Shown: positions 33,165-46,331, counted from the stretch's first letter. The stretch is DNA of 64,000 bases from Lutraria lutraria (GCA_964023205.1 OZ026837.1:12005479-12069478); one strand, 5' to 3'. Program-made: numbers and translations. The notes: a model not told the origin generated them from the sequence alone.

Positions 33165-35070
33165 CCATGCTGATGTGAAATACACCGATTTTCGGAATCT
33201 GTACAATTTCAGTTGATGACAGATTATATAATCCATACATTTTATAAACATGCGTTTCGTTTATGGATATATATATAGAGTACGCACTTTTATAGGTACA
33301 CTTCGGCCTATGTGTACTTACAATAATGACTGAATCATGCTGATGTTTTTTATTTACTACAAACAATGATCTATCATGTTAAGTGACGTTAGATTTTTTT
33401 CTAAATTAAAACCAGTAATCATGTTTTTTTTCGAGACAACAAAAATAAGAGCGACAGCAGGAATAGCACGATACTAATATTAGGCTATTAATACTTAAAT
33501 TTGTGCTGTTGTTATGTTATCAGAGTTATTCATTTTTATTCCGGAATACAAAATCTATCATCTATTTTGAAACTTTTTCAAAAGGAAAATGTCAAATATA
33601 TTATAACCCTTTTTATTGACGCTGCGTCAATGAAATGGAGGTGTGTGGTGTGTGTCCGAAATGTGTGAAAATGGTAAAATAATATGAATCACTGACTGAT
33701 TTAAACTGCAATTTAAAGCAGTATTTAAATGTACATTAAGGCTCTGTGTCGATCTTATGTATCCTTTAAATAGTGAGGCCGTCTTCGTATAATTTAGTGA
33801 CAGCACGTGTTCTTACTGAGAAACTTGAATTGATATTAGTTTAATGTATTCATTATCTCTAATTAAAACATGAATAGTATCGATAAAATATATAACGATA
33901 CCCTCATATTGACCTTTTCTTCTTCTAAAAATGTTTGAATTACTCAACAATAGTTTTACTTAAAAAAGCGCTGGCCGTGTATTTTAGAATGGCGGCCGCG
34001 TAATAACTGTCGCATAGTGCACGCAAGATGGCTGCTGTTTACTAATGTAAATATTAAGTTGAGGAATAATGTGAATTTCTGTTGACAGTGCACACCATTA
34101 AAGGGATTACCGGACGAAATCAGTTCTGAAAAAGATAGTTTTGACAGGCATAAAAACGACAAACTAGAGATATTGACCACATCAATAATATGCATTGTCG
34201 AACAGTATTCAATTCAAGTAGCAAACTGAGGACATAAGGATGGGATTTTTAAGAATGAAGTAACATAATGATAATTTCTGGCGTGACACACGTAGTCAAT
34301 CCGTTGGGCTGTAAATTTAAAAGGGTTCAGCGGTAAGATTCGTGGGGAACTGTCAGAATAATTCTACATAACTTCTAAATACTAAACAGGAGTAGACTTG
34401 TAAGTGAATTTTACATTATTAAAGACATTGAAATAGGAATGCGAGGCAAGTGACTAAGACCCAGCAGTCCGGTATATTCCACAGTAGGGAGTCCAATAAA
34501 ACTGACAGGGTCATTGATAGACTAGCTTCTAATTACATAATCAGTCACTTAAATTTATGGCTAATAAAAATTATAGCTACTGTATAGATACTTAAATTGA
34601 TTCAATGTTTAATTAAAAATATCATTTTCTTTTTTTTAAAGTATGTTTATATTAAATGCAAAATATTAAGAAATTTAATATGATTAAAGACATTAATTAC
34701 TCAAATAAATGCTCAACACTTCAAACACATTAGCAAATATATGTACCTCACACCAATTAGTTAGGTCTGGATGATTTTGATAAATTAAACATCCATTTTG
34801 TGAATTTAATACAAACGTATCCTAACACCTTTTATACCTGTTAAATATTTCTAACCAATATAATTTCTCAAGCAGTACCTGTACAAACATAGTTTCTTTG
34901 CAAGTTATTTTTAAGATTATAATAGTTATCTTGTAAAAAATAATTTCATGTGTCAATAAAATGATTTGATTTAGAAATAGAAGAAGCATTCAGTTGCATT
35001 TTTCATGCATTAACTATTCTTACATAATCTGGTAATTAAAGGACACCATTAATTAATCACATAAAATGCT
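33165..35070. other. Mostly featureless; YY1-like pair near 34.0 kb
   Basis: A CG-richer patch at 33985-34040 has AATGGCGGCCGC and AAGATGGCTGC, both like YY1 core sites in one orientation. An odd-length palindrome ATTGACGC-T-GCGTCAAT lies near 33618. The minus-strand frame 33956-34195 has no recognised domain. Confidence 0.3.
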
Positions 35071-35074
35071 TACA

Positions 35075-35292
35075 AAAACAACAGGAAGTTATCCATAAAC
35101 TAATTATCATTAAAAATCAATAAAATGTATGACCCTCTATGACTAGGTGTCAAGTCAACAGACACTTAGCTGACCATGAAAAGACAGGATTAATCCCATT
35201 AGGGGCAATAAAACAATTAAGAGATTAGACCTCATGTGGATTTCTGGGGGGGGGGGGGGTCACTTATATAGTAGCTGTTCAATGTCTTTAAT
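35075..35292 (+). repeat. Dispersed repeat D, copy 4, with G14 tract
   Basis: Best match to copy 1 at 21220, sharing CATAAACTAATTATCA, TTAGCTGACC, GGGGCAATAAAAC and AGCTGTTCAATGTCTTTA. A run of 14 G (35246-35259) replaces the GGGG of copy 1. The frame 35234-35428 lies across it and is not called. Confidence 0.7.
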
Positions 35293-35299
35293 CTGTAAT

Positions 35300-36630
35300 G
35301 CACTCAGTGTGTTACAATATTGTAGTGCAGGGCTTTTTTCACAGGTAGGAAAACTGACATTTTCTTCAAATTTGGGAAATAATAACTCATATTTTTTTGC
35401 AAAAGGTGAAGAAAAAACTTGGATGTAAACTAAATTTTAGGGGAAAACTATATGATTTTAAAGGATTATCCTGAGGGGAAGACGCCTGTTAAAAGCGCCT
35501 GTTATAGAAGGAAAATAACTCTGTAGAATGTCAATTATCCTTTTAAAAGTCTTGTTATAATTGTGTTATTTGGTCTCAGGTAAGTTAACTTTATTTGCAA
35601 ATTAAATATTAACTTATTTTAAGTTCATTAAAGAGGGATCTTATATAGTCAGTACCCCATTTACCGATGTTATCCAAATAATGGTGTATCTTAAAATATC
35701 CGTTATATATACACTCTAAATTCACATTCTAAATTTAGCTTCACCGTTATCTAGTACCACTTATATATGTTTAAAGAGTCTCATATTTACCAAATCACTG
35801 GCAACAGCTAGGGCAGAATCAAAATTACTTTCTGCATAAGTTGTAAAAAGTTCAGCTGCAGAGGGAACTAGATTCTATATTGGACTTCATTAGATCCGAT
35901 AGCTGACACCCCCTACAGGTACAGCTTTTGTATACAGCTCCCTGCGAAACTCTATTCAATTCAAGTGTATCTCCTGTTCTAAAATTAGAAGCTGTATTCT
36001 GAGTAGCAGTTGCTTTTCCGGAATAAAAATCCCAATTTGTCTGATGCAGGATAAAGTTAATTTATTTTTTATTCATGATATTTTTTTTTAAATATAAAGA
36101 CATGACAAGGAAATTTGCATGTATGAATCGAAGCAATAGGCTATTCGCCAATGTCTGTGGGTTTGTTGGCCTGTCATTCATGTACACAGTGTTTGGACTG
36201 ATTTCATTAAAGCAGCTGTATTATTGAAAATTTACAATAGACAATTTACAATTAGCCGGAATAGACAATTGTGTTAAAGTTTACTAGCTTAAATAGACAT
36301 TATCTAAGGTTCCGGCTGTAACTGGATTAGCATAAAGACTGTGTACATGCCCAGATCATTTGACATTTTGATGTTGTCTCTGTTCATATGGGGTTAAATG
36401 CTGTATTCCGAGGAAAAGGAGTATTGTTGGTTAAAATAATGAACAAACAAGTCACTTGTGCTGCTCGCAATAGTTCCCTACTGGTTGGATATTTAAAATG
36501 ACTGGTTGGAGAAATCCTTAAATTTGGAATTGTCCAGGCTATCAGTCAGATAGAACTTCCCTGAAGGATTATATTCGAAACATGTGACATAGCTTACAAA
36601 ACGATAATAAAACACTTTGCACTAGCGGTT
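35300..36630. other. No gene recognised
   Basis: AT-rich, no convincing frame or repeat boundary. Confidence 0.4.
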
Positions 36631-36633
36631 CAA

Positions 36634-37620
36634 GGGACGGGGGAAGATAGCGTGCGCCCCCTCAAAGTTCTCGATCATATATAGACATAAAATACCATTA
36701 ATTAATTCATTCAATGAAATAGCATTCAATTATTCAGTTCATAAATATTACGCCCCTAGTTTGAAAACCTGGATCCGCCCCTTCTGCTATCATTATCAGT
36801 GACATCATGGCAAAATTGCAAATTTTAACACATACATTGCATGGTGAGGGGAATATAAAATGGTATTACACTGAATTCTTGATTTATTTCTTAAATTCAA
36901 ACACATGCATGGACGCGAACGTCATAGAAAACACTTCCTTTTTATTTTTAAGAATTTAAGAGAAATGAAATACTGGGAATTCTGTAGCAACAACATGTCT
37001 TAAAAACATTTTTTTAATTAAAATTATTAATTTTCTTTGATAAAATAAGTGCATGCATAAATATCAATATAATCTTATGATAAGATTTTTTATTGTAAGA
37101 CGGGGGAAGGTAGTGTGCATGGCGGGCCCCCTCAAAGTTCTCGATCATATATAGACATAATTAAAATACCATTAATTAATTCATTCATTTAATGAAATAG
37201 CATTCAATTATTCAGTTCCCAAATATTACGCCCCCTAGTTTGAAAACCCGGCTCCGCCCCTTCTGCATATATGATAATTACTAATAGGACTCATTGTTGG
37301 TATTACAATGCTATCATTATCAGTGACATCATGGCAAATTTGCAAATTTTAACACATATATTGCATGGTGAGGGGAATATTATATGGTATTACGCTGAAT
37401 TATTGATTTATTTCTTAAATTCAAACACATGCATGGACGCGAACGTCATAGAAAACACTTCCTTTTTATTTTTAAGAATTTAAGAGAAATGAAAAACCGG
37501 AAATTCTGTAGCAACAACATTTGTTAAAAACATTTTTTTAAATAAAAATTATTAATTTTCTTTGATAAAATAAGTGCATGCTTAAATATCAATCATCTTA
37601 TGATAAGATTTTTTATTGTA
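36634..37620 (+). repeat. Tandem duplication of a ~0.5-kb unit
   Basis: Unit 1 (36634-37098) and unit 2 (37099-37620) share GACGGGGGAAG, CCCCCTCAAAGTTCTCGATC, CATGGACGCGAACGTCATAG and the ending ATAAGATTTTTTATTGTA. Unit 2 has about 45 extra bases after CCGCCCCTTCTGC, bounded by a short TGC microhomology. The frame 37271-37483 lies in unit 2 and is not called. Confidence 0.85.
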
Positions 37621-37624
37621 GGAA

Positions 37625-38230
37625 AAAAATATGATGCCTCATAAATGCGAGCCCTGGTCTAAGCCAACTCACAGCTGACTTTGTATCTCGTACAGAAATT
37701 AATTTTTGCAATGTTAATTTTACTAAATGACTAATTTGCCATGGCAATTTTTTGCCATGGAAATTTTGCCATGGTAATATTTTGCCATGGAAATTTTGCC
37801 ATGGCAATATTTTGCCATGGAAATTTTGCCATGGCAAACTTTTGCCATGGCAAAAATTAAAATTTAAAAATTCATATTTATTGATCAAAACCATGATATT
37901 TGTGTTAATTATGATACCTACACACCCTTACATAATGTTTCTTTAGATATTAAAAAAAAATTTGCCATGGCAAAAGTGTTGATTTTTTGCCATGGCAAGG
38001 CCATGGCGGCCATGGCAAGGCATTTTGCCATGGCAAAATACCGATTTGCCATGGCAAAACGCCTTTTGCCATGACAAAGACAGTTTTTCTTTGCATTTTT
38101 CAAGAAAACTAGTAAAGGTAGAAACATTGGACTTACAATATTTTAATAAGTAACTAAATGCTACAATTTAATAATGTTTTTGTTTCTCAAAAACGCGTTA
38201 AAGTGGGGGCTGTATTTGCCAAAGACCGGC
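37625..38230. repeat. Repeat element rich in TTGCCATGGCAA palindromes
   Basis: Two clusters (37738-37858 and 37960-38083) contain about 15 CCATGG sites, most within TTTTGCCATGGCAAAA-type palindromes. The first is a tandem with alternating GGAAATTTTGCC and GGCAATATTTTGCC spacers. The left flank matches 1-145 in inverted orientation. Open frames on both strands (37613-38127) are periodic artefacts encoding HGKILPWQNF-like or CHGNILPWKF-like words. The element abuts the broken end of the LINE at 38255. Confidence 0.75.
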
Positions 38231-38254
38231 GCGGCAAAAACAAACCGGCGGAGG

Positions 38255-40157
38255 TTACATACAAAATCCACATGCACTGTTTGAAAGTTCATTAATGAGT
38301 CCATTTATAAATAAAAGGTATAGCATAGGCGAACATTCGCTGCCTTGTCTGGTGCCTTGTAGAATGGGAAATGAATCCGACAGGAATCCGCGGTTCCGAA
38401 CACAACTATATATGTTATGATATAAGCCTTTAAATGCCAGATATGAAGTGACGTCCAAGTTTGTTTCCAATAATTTATATAGAAGTCCGTCATGCCATAC
38501 ACGGTCGAATGCTTGACGCCCGTCTAAAAAACAGACGTATAATTTGCTACACTGTTCTCGCGAAAAAAACACACTTTCTCTCAGGATGAACGAAGTCATT
38601 AAGGTGCCTAGTTGCTCCTGGAATCCGCCTTGTTGTGGATTTATTGTTTCTAAAAGTGTTTGCTTGCATCGATCAAGAAGAACCATTTCGAATAGTTTTA
38701 AAATTGATGAGGTAAGCGAAATCGCACGATAGTTGTTAGGGTCATCTCGTCGTTTTTTCCCGCCTTTGTGTAACGTTATAATTACTCCTTTTTTCATTGA
38801 ATCAGGTATAAATGCCGTTCTCAACATGTATGTGAAAATGTTTGCAACAATCGGGGAAATAACTTCATCTGCGTAAATGAGATGTTCATAAAACACTTTG
38901 TCGAGTCCACAAGCTTTGCCTTTAGAAGGATTAACTTACACACAGTGTCTGGTAGTATCGTAGCATTTGGATCGGGTGTCATAGAACCGCTAACAGACGA
39001 AACATACTCCGACACTTCATCATGCCACACTTAGCAGATTTATACTGTTTGTAAGAGTCGACACTCGGGTCTGACGGTCTACCTTCAGCGCACCACACAC
39101 TCCTCAACTGAGTCATATGTTTATGTGCCTTTGTGAGGTCTTTGTTCCAGTAAGGTTTCAGGTAAGATTTAAATTTCGATACTGGTAGACATGTAGACGC
39201 ATTAAGCACTGAATTCACTAATGTGTCATATGCACAATCAACACCACGTTCACCAAAAGCACAATTCTCTAATGACATCAAAATAAGGTCGTCTTTCAGT
39301 AACGACTGGTAGCGTATCACGTCGTCATCATGTAAACGTCTCCATTTTATATTCCGTTCGTTTAACACTTGTTGTAATCGAACCACATTATCATCATCTA
39401 AGGTTGGAATACACAGAGAAGTTACGATAGGTCTATGTCGGGACACGTTAAGACAATGATCATCAACAATCTCACAATGGTTTACATAATACAAACATTC
39501 AGCAGGTAAACATATATGGTCTATCAATGAGAAACAACAATTGTCATATGATACATAAGAATAAGCAGCACCTTTACACATGTCTAGTTTGTTAGTAGCA
39601 ATCATGTTCGTATGCAACAAAAACTCATAAAACAGTTGCTCCCTAGTATTGGCGGAGCTTGCTTTTGGATTCACATTGAAATCCCCCATAAACACTGGTA
39701 CGCCAGAGTCCTTGTACATATACCATAAATTGTATAGTTTATCAATATATTCTTTAAATGTGTCTATAGAATAGTTTGTGCACGGTAGGTACACTTGAAA
39801 TATGAAGAAATATAAATTTGGCTTCACTTGAATTTGTACACCAATTATATGATCGTCCTCAATAGGCAGTGGTGTGAGAACATTGTCCAGTTTTTTATTC
39901 CACAGTATCGCTACACCACCTTTACCGACTTTACGGTTACTAGGTACATTTAAGCCGAAATCGGCCACAGCATGACAATTATAATTGTTATTAAGTGAAG
40001 ATAGGAAATACAGGCTATGTTGAAACAACCAATGTTCTGACAGTCCCAATAAATCAACATTATACATAGATAAAATATCACAAACATATGCCGCCGATGA
40101 CATAATACCGGTGGCATTCCATGTAGCCAAGTTCATTCCAAAATAAGCACCATCCAT
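38255..40157 (-). pseudogene. LINE ORF2 (APE endonuclease + reverse transcriptase), frameshifted and 3'-truncated
   Basis: Non-LTR retrotransposon enzyme for target-primed reverse transcription. The frame starts at the ATG 40157-40155, one base after the ORF1 stop; the endonuclease part runs to about 38979, with LATWNATGI, GLSEHWLF, FMGDFNVNP, LIDHICLP and SRHRPIV, the usual APE active-site blocks. It then breaks: a piece continues in another frame (39030-38821) and the RT resumes in a third (38896-38255) with DDPNNYRAISLTSSILKLFE, CFLDGRQAFDRVWHDGL and LQGTRQGSECSP. It ends at GFCM plus stop, just before the expected YADD. At least two frameshifts plus loss of the catalytic motif and everything after it make this copy dead. 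The clade is not assigned. Confidence 0.85.
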
Positions 40158-40158
40158 T

Positions 40159-41928
40159 TTAGTCAATATCTAAGTTTAGGGTGCTGTATTTGTTGTAATG
40201 TACAAATGAGGCACTACTGTCGTTCGAGGCTCTGTACGAGCTTGTTAGGTGGTGTCGTTGTTCATGTCTATCATGGTTCCCAGATGTGTTGTTACCACGA
40301 TGACGTAATTCAGCTCGCGATAACCACGGTGAACATGTGATACCCCTCGGCCAAAATCCTAGATCGAGCACTAAATCAGCGTTTTCATTGGCTTCAATAT
40401 TAAGTCGGACGACTACTTTGTTGCGTGACCTGTGCATCGGGAATTTACGAATGTGAGAAACTGTAGCACCCCGATTCGTAATAAAGTTTGACAGGTATTT
40501 AATCGATACTGAGCTGTTGAAACCACCAACAAAGAACTTCCGCGTAGGTCTCGTTGCAAGCCAATCAAAATTAGCATACACATCCATGTCTCTTTCCTCG
40601 CGAGTTGTAATTCGCACAGGTATCGTCTGCAAATGTGGAAACGTCGATTTGTTTCGAATTCTATCGTAACGGCTGTTTTCCTTTTCACGAATGTTACCGG
40701 AGTCGTTAGGTGACTTACTGTTACATGGCATTGTAACAGTTCTCGTCGAGTGCGAGCTCTCACTTACACGCGGTAGTGCAATATAGTTATCATTCACAGG
40801 GTTACAAGCATCATGTGAAGCTGTTGTGGTCGGGCCAGCCACTGTTTCACTCTGATGTTCAGAGATTGACTCCAATTCAATAGTCTGTGGTGAATGTTGA
40901 GGAATGTCCAATATTGGTTGATTTTCATGTACAAAGTGTTGGCTGGTTAAAGTTGGTGTTTGTTTTGATTTCGATTCCAGTGCACCACCGTCTGGCACAC
41001 AGCTTTGCGTGAATGCTCCCTCTTAGCGATTGTAACAATATTAGCAGTATCAAGGAATGTTTCAAGATTCGTGAGTTTTTCTTGCGTAATGGTCAAGTTT
41101 GTTTCCAGTGTAGTTGTAAGAGATTTTACGTGCTGAAATATCCTTTGATATACCCTGAACAGTATTGTATATCATGCATACTTGTTCAGTGCGCATTTTA
41201 TCACTGGCGTGAATTGACTGTTTCAATAAAAGTAAGTCTGCCTGCAGGCTTGATACTGTATCTTTAAGTGTCTGAACTTCAATAGAAAACATTGTGTTAG
41301 GTATAGCATTGGTGTTTGGAGTCTTAAATTGTGTTTGCGCTGGATTAGGTGTATCTCGTTGAGTAGAGCTCATTGAGACACGGCTCTTTGACGAGCTGAT
41401 CATTTCTTTCAGGACTGAATAATCTTCTCCTTCCATCACAGACACCAACGTATATATGTCATTGGCTAGTTTAACAGCAATTGGGTCCCCTCTACCTCTA
41501 CATACACGTTTCTTTAATTCCGAGTCTAGATCGTACGGAAAGTCTCCGTTTGATTTCAAAGCATCAAAAAGTTGAAGCCTCGAGTGTTCTAGGTCAGGTT
41601 CACTTGAAGAGTAATCTTTAAGAATTGTGGATACAAATGTCACCGATGGCATTCCGTTAAACAAGGTTAACAACCTGTTATATTCATTAAAGAATGTTGA
41701 ATGGTGCATTTCATTGTTCACGCTGGAGGGATTAAATAATGTATGTAATCCATCACACGTATCATCGTCATTGTTGGGAGTAGGGCACGTGACCGGTTCC
41801 CGTGGTGGTATAACGACCTTTACCTCGGTATTGTCACCGATGGACATCGGTTCATATTCTAACGGGTTTGACATTGTTTGGAATTTACAGTCTATGCGAT
41901 TAATCCATCTACCATCACATCGGCTCAT
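40159..41928 (-). pseudogene. LINE ORF1 (nucleic-acid-binding), interrupted
   Basis: Upstream part 41928-41062 begins at an ATG, is hydrophilic, and has a heptad-like region (IEVQTLKDTVSSLQADLLLL) near residues 215-250 that could trimerise as in other ORF1 proteins. Stops follow at 41062-41064 and shortly after. The same frame resumes before 40998 and runs to 40159 with RPTRKFFVGGFNSSVSIKYL and KFPMHRSRNKVVVRLN, which look like an RRM-type RNA-binding fold. The TAA is separated from the ORF2 ATG by a single base, typical of a LINE. The frame named from 40998 starts at GTG and not ATG, so it is a continuation and not a separate gene. Confidence 0.65.
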
Positions 41929-41939
41929 TCAAGCGTGAC

Positions 41940-43835
41940 GAGCTGCGGGTTATGTCAGGTGAGCGATGGTCACAATTCAAATTTTACGAATCAAAGAATA
42001 GTACAAAGTTCATAAAAAACGTCAAATCAAAATTTCACAAGTCAGTATTTTAAAGAAAAAACCTTCATCGAACCAAATATCCAAACACATTAGTCCGTAA
42101 TTCCTGTATGTTCACAACAAAACACAAAATACACACACGATATTTTTCCAACATCTCCTAACCGGGAGCAGAAGTACAATCCCACCAGCAACCCAATGGC
42201 AACTCAGTCGAAGCGAAGTAAATAGCCAATGGAAATGCAAAAAAAGAATGCAAATGTACGATGGAATTGTCTCTATAGTTATATGAATGAATTTATTCAA
42301 TATTATTTCTGTACCTCGAACCATTGACATGTATGCATCCATATATTACGTGTGCTTCCACAATTATTATTGTAATAAACAACCCGTGATAGTGACTTTA
42401 ACACTTTTTACTGCGACAGACCATTCCATATAGTTTCTCCAGAGTAAGTGTATTTTCATCGCGTTCTGTTTTCATGGTGTTGTTATGCTAATGGTGAAAG
42501 CTATGATAATGGAAGTGTATTACATCGTCTACATGTATCTTGTATGACTTTTGGGGAGTAGTGGGAGTAATGTATATTGGTTGGCGTTATTCGATATAAG
42601 CTAGGTATAGATGTACATGCATGTTTGATGGATGCTAGCATGTGTCTTGACATGAAACAATAACATTCTCAGAAAATACCATGTACCACAGAGACTAAAT
42701 TACAATTAATTAACCAAACGGACCATAAGGCAACGAAAGCAGTCTTCGCCAATTTTTGTATAAATGGTTAATATTCAGTGTCGTCTTGTGTCTTTGTTTT
42801 GAAATGTTTCATATTTCGTGTCCCAGGAGCTCACAAAATGTCAATTTAACTTTGTTTATTTTAGCACTTGAACATCTCGACAAATTTAAGAAAACAGTAT
42901 GATGTAAGATTAAAACTCTTAACTGTCCTGGTTATACAAGATAAAGCTAAATATTAAAGTTAAAACATTCCGTGTCATTGTACCTTCATATGCAGTTCAT
43001 ATCATGCTATTTTGATTGTTCACGCAACCAGCTTATCTAATCAATAAGGGCCCTTGGTTTGTACAACATTTTGTTAAAGTGCACAAAGCTATATCTGACA
43101 AGAAAGGCAAAATACCTTTATATTAATTGTTTTCTCAAAAGAGTTTTAAAAAATGCCAGATTAAACATTGAAACTATTTGATTTGATTGATTTGATTGAT
43201 TTTTGAATTCCAAGTTCTCGTTTAGATTTCTATGAATAATTGCTTGTCAAAATAATACCTTAAAATCTGTTTTAGCAGGTTGTTTTCCCTCACCAATTCT
43301 TTAATATTAGTGTCACGTGGGTTCTGAAGTAACAAACACCCATGGTTATAAACCCATCATCGAAACATAGGTGCTTGAAATACATTGATACAAATTAAAG
43401 ACGGTAAAACGCTTGTGGTACCTACATAACAATACATAAATACGAAAGACACGCTGAATTAAATGACGTTTTAATATCGTCATGAATTTAACAGTACAGT
43501 ACATGGAATTGTCTTACCGTGTTTTTTCTTTCTTTGTCTGACTCTTTTCTGAAATTCATATTGCATTGTTGACTTGATAAGGAAAATAACATAATCATGT
43601 ACTAACTAAAAATGAAATTGCTGAAACTCATTGACCTACGGGTAATAAAAGAGTTCGAACGAAATCCAATTGTTCACCGTTATGAATGTCTCTCATATAT
43701 GAAGTTATGCCTTCATACCATATGGCAAATGTCTAAAAGACATATTTACACGCCGTGTGTAGCCTACCAGTCCCTGTCCAATCTTCCGAATTCCAACAGT
43801 AACGGACACATTGTGATGTGTAATCAGAGGTCAGT
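41940..43835. other. Upstream of the LINE; no gene recognised
   Basis: May contain the LINE 5' untranslated region next to 41940. A small TTGAT repeat lies at about 43178-43202. The frame 42112-42342 (minus) is unconvincing. Confidence 0.4.
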
Positions 43836-43837
43836 GA

Positions 43838-43895
43838 TAATAACTGAACCCTGACCCCTGGGCTACAGTCCAGTGCTCTATCAGCCTAGATAATC
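43838..43895 (-). mobile_element. tRNA-derived SINE head (tRNA-Tyr-like)
   Basis: The minus strand reads GGCTGATAGAGCACTGGACT, then GTAGCCCAGGGGTCAGGGTT, then CAGTTAT. The anticodon-loop position holds GTA, suggesting tRNA-Tyr ancestry. The B-box GGGTTCAGTTAT is altered, and the acceptor stem is missing. Confidence 0.6.
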
Positions 43896-43899
43896 GAAA

Positions 43900-46250
43900 T
43901 AATAAAACGCATGTACACAATTACACAGACCGACATAATTGTGCCAAAATCTCAAACTCGCCAATACTTTAGTATGGCTTTTTTCCAAAGTCTCTATGTC
44001 TTCAAACACCACAGTCTCTATTTCAAAAGGTACGGCTTACTCCAGCAGTCATACAAAAACATAATGAAAACTGAACATAACAAGCATACACAAACAATAT
44101 TCGATATCCAATTGAGTTATTAGTTGCCAAAACATTGTGTGAAAAATAATACAGACACAAACTTTACGCAATCGTAATAAACAAAAAAAAAAACATACCT
44201 GCAACAACAACGGCAACTGAAGAAGCCACCCGTAATTTTTGTCAGAAACCAGCCTACACACTTTTTCGTACATTTAAGGATAAAACGAAATAAGCACTTC
44301 ACTATGTCCATCAAGAACATCTGCACGATGTAGAAAATATATTTTAGGATAGGTTAAAGGTTGATTTTGTACACATTTGTTTTATTTGCCAATGAATCGA
44401 CCATGATTAAAACCATTAGTTTACATAAAGAGTGCAACGGGTTTAAAGTGAAAATTATCAATGTACATCAATGCTGTAACAATGTTCACAGACAAATTGT
44501 GATTGTTTGTATTTAGATGTAATAATTTGAAAATTTAAATATATTTTTCAATAATTACAGATTTATATACACTAATAATTTGATCAATAAGTGCATAATA
44601 ATCTTACCTTGAAGCTTTCGTCGTTGTGAACTATGTTATTTGCAACGGTTGTTTAATACTTGACACAATTTACGTTCATTGTTATCAGTTGGTGTGTGCG
44701 CACTCATACAAATATTTTAGTTAATCTCTTAAAGATTTTGGCAAATTTATGTTATCATGCGGATTTTTTGTTTACAAGATGAAGCATAAGGAGCAGTTCA
44801 GGGAAAAGTAAAAAAAAATCAAGAACATTGCACCGTTATGTAATTCTTAGATGTGTGAATACAATTTTGACAGGGATATGTACGTTCCTTATCAAAAACA
44901 ATAAGGTTTCGCAGCCGCAATATTTTAAAGCGACTGGATTAAAATTTTCATATAAATACACCGTCCTATAGCAAACGCTATCACAATGGGACCCACGGTA
45001 ATGTAAACACGAGTGTGTTACTGTTTTTGTGTTTTAAGTTTAATGGTGTTTGATTGAAAATAAAATAATAAAGATCAACAATAAGCAGTCATTGACAAGA
45101 GTCATTAAAAAATGTGAATCTGTATTTTAGATATCTGTATGGTAAGCCATACTCTTAATTTTGTAATATTTGCCTGGCTCTATGATTCTATCTTGTCGCG
45201 TGTGGAGGTGCGTGTGCATGCTGGAGCTTGCTGTGAAGGTTTATATGTAACAACGTCCCAGGTAGTCTGTATATTCTTTTTTATGTCAATTGATATTTTA
45301 AAGGACCACAATGTAAATAAAGGTTTATTTGAACTATTTTGTGTGTTATCCTTGATATATAATGTTGTTTTACATGACTTTGCATAAATTCGTGCCATGT
45401 CGTTACTTGTTATATGTATGTTTTATTGGTGTATACCATGTTAACTCATTTAGAAGAAAATGTAATCAAAATAATAAACTCAACATGTTCTGTTCTCAGT
45501 AAATGTAGAGAAAATATTGTAAACCAAATGTAGAATATAATATTATTGTCGTTACGAGATAGTCCTAATGTCGAGTTTGTCGCTAAGTGGGGTTCATTTG
45601 GTTGTAGTGGTAGTGGAGACTATGTCTTAGAAACAACACGGAGCATCTGATAGTGGAAATAGTTGTTTAAACAAATGTTTAATTTAAACAATATTTTCTT
45701 GTGCAAAATATGAAGACTGTTTGCTAAATAAAGCATGATAGCTTACCATCTACATGTACATACCGGCAAACATATGTAAAGTGAAAATATAGACTCTATT
45801 TAAAGAAGATTAGTTATATAAGCAACTCAAACATTTAAAATTGATTTAAAAACCCCCGTCTGTCTATGACTAATTTTCGGACTATATTCTTTACAAACTC
45901 CATTGCACATCGATACAAATAATGATAAATCACAATCGACGATACAAAATTTTCTCAGTATCTATCTGAGAAATTTTCAGCTCAATCGATCAAGGATTTA
46001 TTATCCTGGTGAACAATAAACCGAGACAAATTCATTGTGTATACATAAACGTTTTCAACATTGTTAAAATTATATGCTCAATAATTTTATTTCACTGTCA
46101 CAGAATTTGACATCGCGTCTTAAGCCAACTTATTTGGCGACTTTTCCATATTAACGACCAGAGGAAGACTTACACCTGGATAGAACCACCGACTTTCCGT
46201 ACACTAGCTGGACACTTGCTGGACAGATTCCCTATATATGGAATTTTGTC
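43900..46250. other. No gene recognised
   Basis: AT-rich DNA. The frames at 43911-44326 and 45139-45398 overlap on opposite strands and show no domain. Confidence 0.4.
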
Positions 46251-46254
46251 CTGG

Positions 46255-46331
46255 ATGTGATCCGAACTTACAGCCTTTAGGGCCTAGCGATTACGAATCG
46301 GAAACCATAACCAATCGACCACGGAGGCCCT
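46255..46331 (-). mobile_element. tRNA-derived SINE head
   Basis: The minus strand begins GGGCCTCCGTGGTCGATTGG (A-box), followed by an anticodon-like arm with CGATTCG and a B-box AAGTTCGGATCAC. Continuation of the SINE body to about 46160 is likely but its end is not seen. Confidence 0.65.

Noticed and set aside
37613..38127. Frames encoding repeated HGK/PWQ words on both strands
   Set aside because: Produced by the CCATGG palindrome cluster, which is symmetric on both strands.
40159..40998. Separate gene starting at 40998
   Set aside because: The start is GTG and the same frame belongs to LINE ORF1 interrupted just upstream; it ends one base before the ORF2 ATG.
44049..44326. Membrane-protein-like minus-strand frames
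   Set aside because: Hydrophobic composition follows from T-rich sequence; two frames overlap and neither has splice or start support.
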